NCBI GenBank assembly: GCA_034007295.1
Contig: JAVERC010000048.1
Coordinates: forward strand, 1 to 24,368
Direction of reading: 5' to 3'
Length of the DNA: 24,368 nucleotides
Source of the DNA: JACKCP01 sp034007295
GTDB lineage: Bacteria > Desulfobacterota > Desulfobacteria > Desulfobacterales > JACKCP01
Numbering within the stretch: the stretch's first letter is position 1; the number at the start of each line of letters is the position of its first letter. Of this stretch, positions 15,634-22,470 are shown in pieces. The notes under the pieces are model-generated. The model did no database searches. It was not told the DNA's origin and saw only the letters and a program-made list of their open reading frames with translations. The translations under genes were made by a program, and so were the position numbers.

Positions 15634-16373
15634 TTTTTATAATTATCCCATGGTCCTTGATCATCAAGCCTGTAATCCTCAATTTTATTTGTTGGATCAG
15701 GCACAGGGGTCATTAAAGTTTCCTGAAATTCCTTATCAATATATCTTAAATCTTTTCTTGACAGCTTAAGTCCTGTAACAGTCTTTTCCTTGTCAGCCCA
15801 GACTATGAACATTACGCTGTCATCCCAGATTTTTTTAAATTTATCCATTGAATAACTTGAATTTCCAATAAAAGGATCTGCAACAAAAACATGGTCTTTA
15901 TAAATACCTTTTAAAACAACAAAATGCTTATAATTATAAACATTAATTGGAATTATACATGGCCAGTATTCTTTGTTTTCAAGGTCTTCCATTGTTGCTT
16001 TATAACCGCCGCTTTTATAACCTATGGCTTCCAAAAACTGCTGCATATCCCACAATGAAAAAGCCCTGAGCTGTTTTATCTGCTCTTTGTCGCCAAATTC
16101 CATCAAACCTCTTATAACCTGTTTTTCGCCTAATTTTTCATTGAGATAAAAATTGAGTAAAGTTGCAAGGGCAGCTGAACCACAACTAAAATCGTGTTCC
16201 TGATTTATAATATTTCGAAATTTTTCTTGTGAAAAAGGCTCAACATCTTCTCTTATTCGTATTTCGCCTTTATATCCCGAAGTAAAAACAGCAGTTTTTT
16301 CATCGGTTCCGGCTTCCGGGAAAAAATTGGGTAAAAGTGCTATTAAAATTGCAAAGGCTAAAGCAAAATGCAT
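15630..16373 (-). CDS. Periplasmic C39-like cysteine peptidase (FapD/FilB-like)
   Basis: 247 residues with an N-terminal hydrophobic signal (ALAFAILIALLPNF). The papain-like C39 catalytic set is visible: oxyanion Q58, nucleophile C64 in HDFSCGSAALATLL with Q six residues before C, H150 in YKHFVVLKG and D166 in VADPFIG. In ABC exporters C39 domains cut after a GG leader. Here there is no transporter, so it is a stand-alone exported peptidase like FapD of Pseudomonas. The likely substrates are the neighbouring TGQAG proteins or a fibre subunit; this is inference. I recall NCBI naming a C39 peptidase in an Acinetobacter putative pilus operon (filB), which fits the same context. It heads a five-gene run (16373 to 10036) with its own candidate promoter. 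Confidence 0.85.
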   Translation of the reverse strand: MHFALAFAILIALLPNFFPEAGTDEKTAVFTSGYKGEIRIREDVEPFSQEKFRNIINQEHDFSCGSAALATLLNFYLNEKLGEKQVIRGLMEFGDKEQIKQLRAFSLWDMQQFLEAIGYKSGGYKATMEDLENKEYWPCIIPINVYNYKHFVVLKGIYKDHVFVADPFIGNSSYSMDKFKKIWDDSVMFIVWADKEKTVTGLKLSRKDLRYIDKEFQETLMTPVPDPTNKIEDYRLDDQGPWDNYKK

Positions 16374-16413
16374 TTTTAGTTTTAATCTCTTTTTATAGGT
16401 TTGGTGTTTTTAC

Positions 16414-16442
16414 ATTCTAAACATGGTTAATTTTTTGGACAA
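16414..16442 (-). promoter_or_regulatory. Candidate sigma-70 promoter for the C39/barrel operon
   Basis: On the minus strand TTGTCC and TAGAAT are 17 bases apart, about 40 bases before the ATG at 16373, in a 121-base gap between two gene groups. Match to consensus is moderate; no other evidence. Confidence 0.35.
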
Positions 16443-16494
16443 AAAAAATATATTTAAAACTTTTATCACAAAACAAAGTCTGTGTACACTAATT

Positions 16495-17163
16495 TTAAGG
16501 GGCGTTCCACCATGGTGAAACATCCGTTATATTGGGGGCATTGCCTTCACTGAAACCCAAGACCGCGTGAATACCGTTATGGGCTGCTTCAGGACTTAAT
16601 ATTAGAAAAAAACCCTGATTAGTACCATCTTCACTGGTTTTAAAAGTAAATTTTTTTTCACCTAGATCATGTCGTAAATATTCCTGTGCAGGTTCGGCGC
16701 TGTCAGGGCCAAGAAGTTTTGGATTATAAGTTCCTGTAAAAGAATCAAAATTTCCGGAAATTGTGCCATTAAGCATATTTGATCCGATTATAAATCTTTT
16801 TAAAACTGGTTCAGATGACGCTAAATTTACAAAATCAGCTTTAATAACAAGTCCGTCTATTGTTAGATTTGCATGCTCAGAACCAAGTTTTAAATTATTC
16901 CAGTTCTGATCCCAGCCCTTTTCGCCGTTTCCGTCTCTGTCAAAGTAGGCAAGTTTTAAGGACTCAATTTCTGTAAATGTTTCAATATGGGTATTTAGAA
17001 ACAATCTTGTTGTATCACCTGAGGTTGAAATATCTGTTAAGGCACGCTGACCTGTTGTGGTTTTCATTTTTTCTTTTGAAAGAGCTTCCAGAGAAAAAGA
17101 AATATCTGGAATAATAAAAAATAAAAGAAAAATTATTAAAATATTTAATACTTTTATTTTCAT
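16495..17163 (-). CDS. Secreted TGQ-motif protein with EF-hand-like D-x-D-G-N-G loop
   Basis: 222 residues. A signal peptide of about 1-25 (hydrophobic ILIIFLLFFIIPDISFS) is followed by LSKEKMKTTTGQRALTDI, a variant of the TGQAG motif with R-A in place of A-G. FDRDGNGEKGWD (about 74-85) resembles a calcium-binding loop with D75, D77 and N79. The remainder is beta-rich and glycine/asparagine-rich. It ends in DVSPWWNAP rather than the ILGGR terminus of two paralogues. Its ATG overlaps the previous stop by one base (TAATG), so it is translated with the gene before it. I assign the function only as an exported member of the cluster's secreted family. Confidence 0.72.
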   Translation of the reverse strand: MKIKVLNILIIFLLFFIIPDISFSLEALSKEKMKTTTGQRALTDISTSGDTTRLFLNTHIETFTEIESLKLAYFDRDGNGEKGWDQNWNNLKLGSEHANLTIDGLVIKADFVNLASSEPVLKRFIIGSNMLNGTISGNFDSFTGTYNPKLLGPDSAEPAQEYLRHDLGEKKFTFKTSEDGTNQGFFLILSPEAAHNGIHAVLGFSEGNAPNITDVSPWWNAP

Positions 17164-18062
17164 TATATATTATTCCCCAGATCCCTTCCGGGAAGTTCTA
17201 TGGTAAGCCTGTGAACATTAATTCCATCGATTGCAGCAGGACCAAAATCTGAATTTCCCATGTGAATATTTTCCATTCTTATGGAGCCCTGCATTGGAGC
17301 TGAAATTGAAATTATTGCATCTGTCTGCCCGTTAAATTCTCTTGTTCCAATATCTATTGTAGCCGGATTATTATTTTCAAAATCTCCTATTTTAAATTTG
17401 CCGCTTCCCTGCCATGTTGAAGGGTCAACCAGGTCACCGCTAAATTCTTTTGCAATTAAAAGATTATTAAATCCAAGGTAAGTATTATCTGCTTCAGGTC
17501 CGTAATTGTATTTAAAGGAAGTTGTATGAAACTGAAAACCAAGTTCAAAATCAATTCCACAATCATGGGCACCAAAAAACATGTTCCATTTTGGGAAATT
17601 TGCTCCAACAATATCAAGACTTCCAATTGATTTTCCATTGAAATTGATTTCTTCTACTTTTATAAATGATGTGGTTTGAAAATCATCGCATACTATGGAT
17701 GCATATGGAGAATTGTAGCCGGTTGTGGTTTCTTCAGGAGATGCTATATCAATATAAATATGCCCCATATAATTTGTTGAACCAGGATCAATATTATGTC
17801 CTGTATTTATGGTTGTAAGGCTTTTTATGTTTTTAAATTCAAGAAACCCCGGAGTTACCGGAGGATCTGATTCAGCATCAATAAATTTAATTGAAGACTG
17901 ATGATTGTAAAATACAGCATCTTTTACAGCAACAGTAATTCCTGCCTGGGCTGTTTTATTTTTAAGCTCTTTTTCGCTTAGTTCAGAAATTGCGAAAACC
18001 TGATTATTAAAAATAATTAAGCTAAAAAAGATTAAGACAAAAACTCTTGATTTAAAAAACAT
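17163..18062 (-). CDS. Secreted TAQAG-motif protein
   Basis: 299 residues. A signal peptide of about 1-24 (VLIFFSLIIFNNQVFA) is followed by LSEKELKNKTAQAGITVAVKDAV; the motif is TAQAG with the same flanks as the paralogues. The acidic D-x-D-G motif is degenerate here (FIDAESDPP). Two cysteines (VCDDF and HDCGID) are far apart and might form a disulfide. Many short beta strands and Asn/Gly turns suggest a beta-solenoid or sandwich. It is translated between two other family members, eight bases after one and overlapping the next, so the three form one operon. It is unlike any family I can name beyond the N-terminal signature. Confidence 0.75.
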   Translation of the reverse strand: MFFKSRVFVLIFFSLIIFNNQVFAISELSEKELKNKTAQAGITVAVKDAVFYNHQSSIKFIDAESDPPVTPGFLEFKNIKSLTTINTGHNIDPGSTNYMGHIYIDIASPEETTTGYNSPYASIVCDDFQTTSFIKVEEINFNGKSIGSLDIVGANFPKWNMFFGAHDCGIDFELGFQFHTTSFKYNYGPEADNTYLGFNNLLIAKEFSGDLVDPSTWQGSGKFKIGDFENNNPATIDIGTREFNGQTDAIISISAPMQGSIRMENIHMGNSDFGPAAIDGINVHRLTIELPGRDLGNNI

Positions 18063-18070
18063 AAAATCCT

Positions 18071-18814
18071 CTAATTGCTGCTTTTTATTGGAGTTATTTC
18101 TACTCTACCGCCCAAAATTGCCTGGGTTGCAGGGCCTTTTTCTATGGTAAGAAGGGTTTTGTTATTATTCATTGAATTCATATCAGGGTCATCTGTGAAA
18201 ACAACTATGCTTTTTGTTGAAAAACCAGTTGTTGCTTCAATAGAAGGAAGTTTTGCAACAATTCCTCCTGTATTCAGACTTTTTTCTATTGTCTGATCCT
18301 TTGTAATACCCATAATTCCTGAGTTAAAAAGTCCTATTGCTGTAAGAAGTGAGCAATAGCTGGTATTTTCTATTACAAGGTGGGAAAATGTTACCCCTTT
18401 TTCCTTTGTTGATTTGTCCTTATCCTTTTCTTCGCGATCTTTTCTGTTTATTTCTGCATTGTGGTTTTCAGTTAAATTTTCCTTTAAACCAAGATTTCCT
18501 ATTTCATCACCAAATTGTTTTCTAAGATTTGCATTGGAATACTTTTCAAAATCTTCAATTGGCTTGAAATGAAGTGTTGAGCCTTCAGTATCTGAAATAA
18601 CTTTTATTCCAGCCCTTGTAATTGAACCGTATCCGTCTGTATCTGTATAGGTTAATTCACCGTATTTAATATTTACTGTCATTTCACCAAGCTCAAATAC
18701 TATTCCGGCTTGTCCTGTTATTTTTTTAAGATCATTGTGATTAAGTTTTTCTGTGGCAAGACAGGGAAAGGAAAGGATAGAAAAAATACCTGCTGCTGCT
18801 ATAATTTTTTTCAT
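18071..18814 (-). CDS. Secreted TGQAG-motif protein, first gene of a three-gene operon
   Basis: 247 residues from ATG at 18814, with GGGAG about nine bases upstream. The signal peptide is about 1-20 (IIAAAGIFSILSFPCLA), then LNHNDLKKITGQAGIVFELG and YTDTDGYGSI with D58/D60/G61. A charged middle (about 118-140, including NRKDREEKDKDKSTKEK) is unlike the paralogues. The last 65 residues, beginning GGIVAKLPSIEATTG and ending AILGGRVEITP, are clearly homologous to the C-terminus of the gene at 18895-19707 (GVVIGLPTVEITT to AILGGRLEIAP). It is separated from that gene by a terminator, so it needs its own promoter or read-through. Confidence 0.78.
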   Translation of the reverse strand: MKKIIAAAGIFSILSFPCLATEKLNHNDLKKITGQAGIVFELGEMTVNIKYGELTYTDTDGYGSITRAGIKVISDTEGSTLHFKPIEDFEKYSNANLRKQFGDEIGNLGLKENLTENHNAEINRKDREEKDKDKSTKEKGVTFSHLVIENTSYCSLLTAIGLFNSGIMGITKDQTIEKSLNTGGIVAKLPSIEATTGFSTKSIVVFTDDPDMNSMNNNKTLLTIEKGPATQAILGGRVEITPIKSSN

Positions 18815-18839
18815 TCTTTTTTCTCCCTGATTCAGGTTG

Positions 18840-18874
18840 AAAAAAACCCCGCCTTTATATTAAAGACGGGGTTT
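18840..18874 (-). terminator. Rho-independent terminator of the riboswitch-controlled gene
   Basis: The 14-pair stem AAACCCCG-CTTTA type (18844-18857 with 18861-18874, one G-U wobble) has a three-base loop. On the minus strand it is followed by T residues. It sits 20 bases after the stop at 18895 and makes that gene a separate transcript. Confidence 0.88.
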
Positions 18875-18894
18875 AGTGGTTTATGACTTACTTA

Positions 18895-19707
18895 TTAATG
18901 AGGTGCTATTTCAAGACGTCCGCCCAGGATAGCCATTGTTGAATTGCCAGATTTTTCAATCTGAATGAATGTATTATGATCCATGTTCATAGCTTGAGCT
19001 AAACCACCTGTTTCAGAATTTTTAAGAACAAGTTTAACATCCATAGTATTTGTTGTATTATATGTAGTAATTTCAACAGTTGGAAGACCAATTACAACAC
19101 CAGCTACTGCACCTGTAAGCTGACCATGAGGTGATGCCCATGTCTGAGTACCATTTGTATTGTAATCCCATCCTCTTGTAAGAGCTTCACATGTACCAAC
19201 ATCAATTGTTAGTGGGGAAATACCATTTGTAAAATTTCCTGTTGCACCAGTTGTTGCGTTAAAGCCTGATGTTGTAAAAGTTTGCATTGTACTCATATCG
19301 TCTATAATACCTATATCTTCATTAAGAAAAGTATTTGCAGCTGTTCCATCTGTAGAAAAAATTTCCTTAAGAGCTGTAACACCATAGTCATCTGCATCAA
19401 GAATTGCATCTATAGTTATAAGCTTATGCATATCATCAGCATGATCTAGCATAATACCGGCAGCACCTACCATTGCTGCTGGAGCTGAACCTGTTCCAGC
19501 ACCAAGTACTGCAAGACCATCAGTATCCCAGTAAGTAGTATCTGCAAGACTCTTCTGGTAAATAACAATATCATCAACTGCGATAGATACACCAGCCTGA
19601 CCTGTTGCTGATCTAAGCTGTGAGTTGTCCATTTTTTCAAGAGCTGATGCTGCCATTGGCATTGAAAGGATTGCTGTTGCTGCTAAACCAACGATAAAAC
19701 GTTTCAT
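18895..19707 (-). CDS. Major secreted TGQAG-motif protein, riboswitch controlled, Thr/Gly/Ala/Asn-rich
   Basis: 270 residues. The signal peptide is about 1-22 (VGLAATAILSMPMAASA), then MDNSQLRSATGQAGVSIAVD (TGQAG at 35-39), TYWDTDGLAVLG with D61/D63, and a body unusually rich in Thr, Gly, Ala, Asn and Met with very few charged residues. It ends FIQIEKSGNSTMAILGGRLEIAP, a C-terminus shared with the next gene. A strong GGAGG about eight bases before the ATG, its own terminator and its own aptamer leader suggest an abundant, independently controlled product. The low-complexity composition and alternating TNTT/GNFTNG runs are what I would expect of a fibre or matrix subunit, but no amyloid repeat is proven. 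Confidence 0.8.
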   Translation of the reverse strand: MKRFIVGLAATAILSMPMAASALEKMDNSQLRSATGQAGVSIAVDDIVIYQKSLADTTYWDTDGLAVLGAGTGSAPAAMVGAAGIMLDHADDMHKLITIDAILDADDYGVTALKEIFSTDGTAANTFLNEDIGIIDDMSTMQTFTTSGFNATTGATGNFTNGISPLTIDVGTCEALTRGWDYNTNGTQTWASPHGQLTGAVAGVVIGLPTVEITTYNTTNTMDVKLVLKNSETGGLAQAMNMDHNTFIQIEKSGNSTMAILGGRLEIAPH

Positions 19708-19754
19708 AAATTTGTCCTCCTAGACAGGTTAGTTAAAAAATTTTGTTCCAACCT

Positions 19755-19860
19755 GCCAGAGGCAACCCGGCCATCCTTAAAACTTTTTAGGGGTTTGTTT
19801 AATTAAGGACCCGTTTGGCTTTCCGGCCCCCAGTTGCCTGGGGTGTGGCTTTTTCCTGGC
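19755..19860 (-). ncRNA. GEMM-like (c-di-GMP-I class or variant) riboswitch aptamer
   Basis: On the minus strand GCCAG and CUGGC close a P1. Inside are CCACACC, a stem CCCCAG/CUGGGG capped by the GNRA loop GCAA, GGCCGGAAAGCC, a long second helix UCCUUAA/UUAAGGA and GGCCGGGUUGCC. Order and spacing match GEMM. The core differs from the other four copies (GGCCGGAAAGCC in place of GGGACGGAAAGC) and P3 has a longer loop, so the ligand could be c-di-GMP, cGAMP or a variant class. It leads into the gene at 18895-19707, starting about 50 bases downstream. Confidence 0.72.
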
Positions 19861-19985
19861 AATTTCTTTTAATTTTGTTTCCCATGTTAAACTAAAGGGT
19901 CAATCCCTTTATCAGTATAACTCTTTTTGGCGGAAGGTTATTATGCTGATTTTTATTTAAATCGAGAAACATTTTAAATTAAAAA

Positions 19986-20149
19986 GAACAATGTTTACTT
20001 CATGGTTGGAGGTTCTCACAAAACAGGTTTTATTGTCAACAAAAAAAACACAGATTTTTAATATTTTTTTAACTGTTTTTTTAAATCTTTGATTTTTATA
20101 TAAAAAACACTGTTTATTTAAAAAATTATTATCTCATAAACAATGTTTA
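19986..20149. promoter_or_regulatory. Three copies of a palindromic AAACA-N-TGTTT motif, candidate operators
   Basis: AACAATGTT (19987-19995), AAACACTGTTT (20105-20115) and TAAACAATGTTTA (20137-20149) share the same odd-centred palindrome. They lie in a 670-base gene-free region upstream of the minus-strand riboswitch gene. I did not notice the motif elsewhere in the window. Position suits control of the secretion cluster's promoter. Confidence 0.45.
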
Positions 20150-20209
20150 CATATTTTTATTTAAAATTTTTACTATCTATTACCCTTAATTTTGCCGGTC
20201 TGATTTTAG

Positions 20210-20253
20210 TTTTTACGCAAATTTGGAAATCTCTCAATTTTGCTAAAACAGAC
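20210..20253. repeat. Decayed end of repeat family B
   Basis: GCAAATTTGGAAATCTCTCAATTTTG resembles the right end of the B element (GCAAACTTGAAAATCGCTCA). It is enclosed by near-inverted GTCTGATTTTAG (20198-20209) and CTAAAACAGAC (20243-20253). The rest of 20254-20340 shows nothing I can name. Confidence 0.45.
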
Positions 20254-20342
20254 ACACAGCTTGCTCCCTGCATAGACAGACAAATCCAAGAATGGTTCTA
20301 CCTTTATTTACAATAGTCTTAACAATACAAATCAAATAACAA

Positions 20343-20370
20343 TTGCATATTGTGCTATATGGTATAAAAT
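20343..20370 (+). promoter_or_regulatory. Candidate promoter of the higBA remnant
   Basis: TTGCAT and TAAAAT are 16 bases apart, ending eight bases before the old higB start. Moderate match only. Confidence 0.35.
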
Positions 20371-20377
20371 AGATTGC

Positions 20378-20656
20378 ATGATTAAATCTTTATAAACATA
20401 AAGGGCTGCGAAAATTTTTCGAGACTGGTCTTTTGTCAGGAATTCAGCCAGAACACAAACAAAAATTAAAAATGCGTTTGACAGCACTTGATACAGCGAC
20501 GTGTATTGATGATATGGATTACCTGGTTGGAGGCTCCATAGTTTAAAGGGTAATCGCCTTGGTCTATGGGCGATTGATGTTAACAAAAACTGACGGATCG
20601 TTTTTGAATTTATAGATGGTAACGCCTATATTGTAGATTATGAGGATTATCACTAA
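20378..20656 (+). pseudogene. higB: higB-type toxin gene, inactivated by frameshifts and a nonsense codon
   Basis: Allowing for damage, the frame reads MIKS..KHKGLRKFFETG, LLSGIQPEHKQKLKMRLTAL, DTATCIDDMDYL, then LHSLKGNRLGLWAIDVNKN, stop, RIVFEFIDGNAYIVDYEDYH, ending in TAA at 20654-20656. This follows the RelE-like HigB host-inhibition toxin end to end (about 92 residues). Three lesions are visible: one extra base near 20390-20395, a frame change near 20530-20545, and TGG to TGA in the conserved N-W-R motif (about 20592). The final TAATG overlap with higA is preserved, showing that an intact operon existed. It should produce no active ribosome-dependent mRNase. Confidence 0.85.
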
Positions 20657-20946
20657 TGACTATGCATAACCCACCCCATCCAGGGGAATTTATTCAGGAT
20701 GTTTATATAAAACCGCTTGGACTTTCATCACGCAGTGTTGCTTTACGGCTTAAAGTTTCTCCTTCAACTTTTACAAGAATATTAAAGGGTCAGAGCTCGA
20801 TTTCCCCTTCAATGGCACTTCGCTTATCCCGATGCCTGGGTCGCACACCAGAAAGCTGGCTGCATATGCAGGACAACTATGATCTATGGCATGCAAAGCA
20901 AAATACAGATCTTTCAGATATAAAACCTATACTGATCTCAGCTTAA
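20656..20946 (+). CDS. higA: HigA-family antitoxin (XRE helix-turn-helix), toxin partner lost
   Basis: 96 residues from ATG at 20656 (GAGG about 10 bases upstream; another ATG two codons later starts the usual MHNPPHPGE). The motif HNPPHPGEFI is characteristic of HigA. The helix-turn-helix covers about 23-60 (LSSRSVALRLKVSPSTFTRI, then the LKGQSSISPSMALRLSRCLG region), followed by the family's WLHMQDNYDLW. HigA binds HigB and represses the higBA promoter. Here the toxin gene is dead but the antitoxin frame is intact, so it could persist as an orphan repressor, cross-neutralise another HigB, or simply be recent debris. Confidence 0.92.
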   Translation: MTMHNPPHPGEFIQDVYIKPLGLSSRSVALRLKVSPSTFTRILKGQSSISPSMALRLSRCLGRTPESWLHMQDNYDLWHAKQNTDLSDIKPILISA

Positions 20947-21037
20947 CCTGTAGTTCTGGGGTACGGGCATTCTAATAATGTATTTCCACTCGTTTTTTTA
21001 TTACCATTATTCTTATATTTTAAGTTGTCTTTAAAAT

Positions 21038-21069
21038 TTAACTTTGGGAAACCAGGGGGCAGAAGTTAA
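21038..21069 (+). terminator. Weak hairpin after higA, possible terminator
   Basis: TTAACTT (21038-21044) and AAGTTAA (21063-21069) form a seven-pair stem around an 18-base loop, followed by T-rich sequence. The loop is large and the stem A+T-rich, so this is tentative. The rest of 20947-21203 has no gene. Confidence 0.3.
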
Positions 21070-21203
21070 TTTTTTACTTTTTAAAAATATATTAATATCT
21101 TTATTAAGGTATTTCTCCTTTTTTCAGATCTGAATTGACTAAACCTTCCTGTAAATATAAATTGTATCCATATTATAATTAAAATTTTAAAAAGGAATGA
21201 CAA

Positions 21204-22220
21204 TTGGTATATGTAAAGCCAACTTCAGACATATTCATAAAATATTTATTTGGCAGGGAAGAAGATAAAGGTCTTTTGCTCAATTTTGTAAACTCAGTTC
21301 AGGAAAACATGAATTTTCCCTTAATTAAAGACATAGAGCTGAAAAACACATTCAATATAAAAAATCTGGCTCTTGACAAGGAATCTGTCCTTGATATCAA
21401 GGCAGTTTCTGAAACCGGAGAAATTTATAACATTGAAGTTCAGACTTCAGGAGACAATATTTTCAGACACAGGTCATTGTATTACTGGTCAAGGCTTTAT
21501 TCATCCCAGCTTAAAGAGGGAGAAATATATGGAAGCCTTTGTCCTGTTATCTGCATAAATAGTTGCTGAACGAAAACGGCCTTTTTTGTCCATTTCGGCG
21601 TCAGATAAAAAATTTAATCCTCAAAATACTCCATGTATTCCTGCGGTTAAATTTTTTATCTTCCTTGAACTGAACAAAAAATTCTCGTTTTCGGCCAATC
21701 ACTAATTATTTTAGATTTTCATTTATTTAAGGAAACAGGCAGATATCATTTATGTTTTATGTTAAGGGAATTTTCAGATCCTGAGCTTTTTTTATCAGAT
21801 CATCTGGTAATGCACTATCTTGAACTTCCTGAATTAAAAGATTATAATAAGGGAAAACAGCTTGAAAAATGGCTGTATTATTTAAAGAATGAAGGAAAAA
21901 CAGAAGGTGATGAAGCCATGAAAATATTACTGAAAGAAAATCCGGAAATAAACAAGGCTCATGATAAATATGTAGCCTTCACAAGAGACGAAGAACTTCT
22001 TGATGCCTATGAAGCCCACATGAAATGGCAGCGGGATTATAATTCCGGGATTGAATCTGCCAGACGTGAAGGGGAAGCTAAAGGCAGAGAGGAAGGCAGG
22101 CAAGAAGGTCAGTATCTGGCACAACTAGCCATGGCAGAAAAAATGCTGAAAAAAGGCTATGATATTGAAACAGTAAGTGAGTTTACAGGAATACCTGTAT
22201 CTGACTTAAAAAAAATTTAA
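21204..22220 (+). pseudogene. Rpn-family recombination-promoting nuclease gene split by a repeat A insertion
   Basis: The first part (TTG at 21204, AAGGA upstream) gives TSDIFIKYLFGREEDKGLLL, then the PD-(D/E)XK core LDIKAVSETGEIYNIEVQ, HRSLYYWSRLY and YGSLCPVICIN. It then hits TGA inside the inserted repeat. Coding resumes at 21708 with ILDFHLFKETGRYHLCFMLR and runs to TAA at 22220, ending in the usual EG-rich helix (GRQEGQYLAQLAMAEKML) and SEFTGIPVSDLKKI. Removing 147 bases (21561-21707) rejoins the frame exactly as PVICIN-ILDFHLF, the expected family sequence. Rpn proteins are transposase-like DNA endonucleases. The N-terminal 120 residues keep the catalytic motif but lose the C-terminal half, so activity is doubtful. 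Confidence 0.88.
21561..21703. repeat. Repeat family A, 143-bp hairpin element inserted in a coding gene (copy 4)
   Basis: It begins AGTTGCTGAACGAAAACG and ends CGTTTTCGGCCAATCACT, imperfect inverted termini. The inner arms GATAAAAAATTTAA (21604-21617) and TTAAATTTTTTATC (21647-21660) are exact inverse complements, so the whole can fold as a long hairpin. Four further bases (AATT, 21704-21707) beyond the right end resemble the AAAT before the left end and may be a target duplication. Confidence 0.85.
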
Positions 22221-22470
22221 GTGACAGAGGGTCTCTTATGATTTTGGGTACATCAGGATTGTCAAGGGCAGTCAAATAAAAATGGTAGTTCCCATTTAAA
22301 GCTTTTCTGAATTAATCCCCATGATTTTAAAAAGACCGTCTTTGCAACCACCAAACCCAAAAATCCACTATATTGACTTTTTGATAGCTGATTTTTATAC
22401 TCACATCAGTAAAAAAAATACACCTCAGGCAAATAAGAAACATGACCTTTTAATAAAGGAAAAAAATTTC

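Noticed and set aside
22321..22470. N-terminal 50-codon extension of the AAA-ATPase-like gene
   Set aside because: The family N-terminus and a ribosome-binding site both point to the ATG at 22471.
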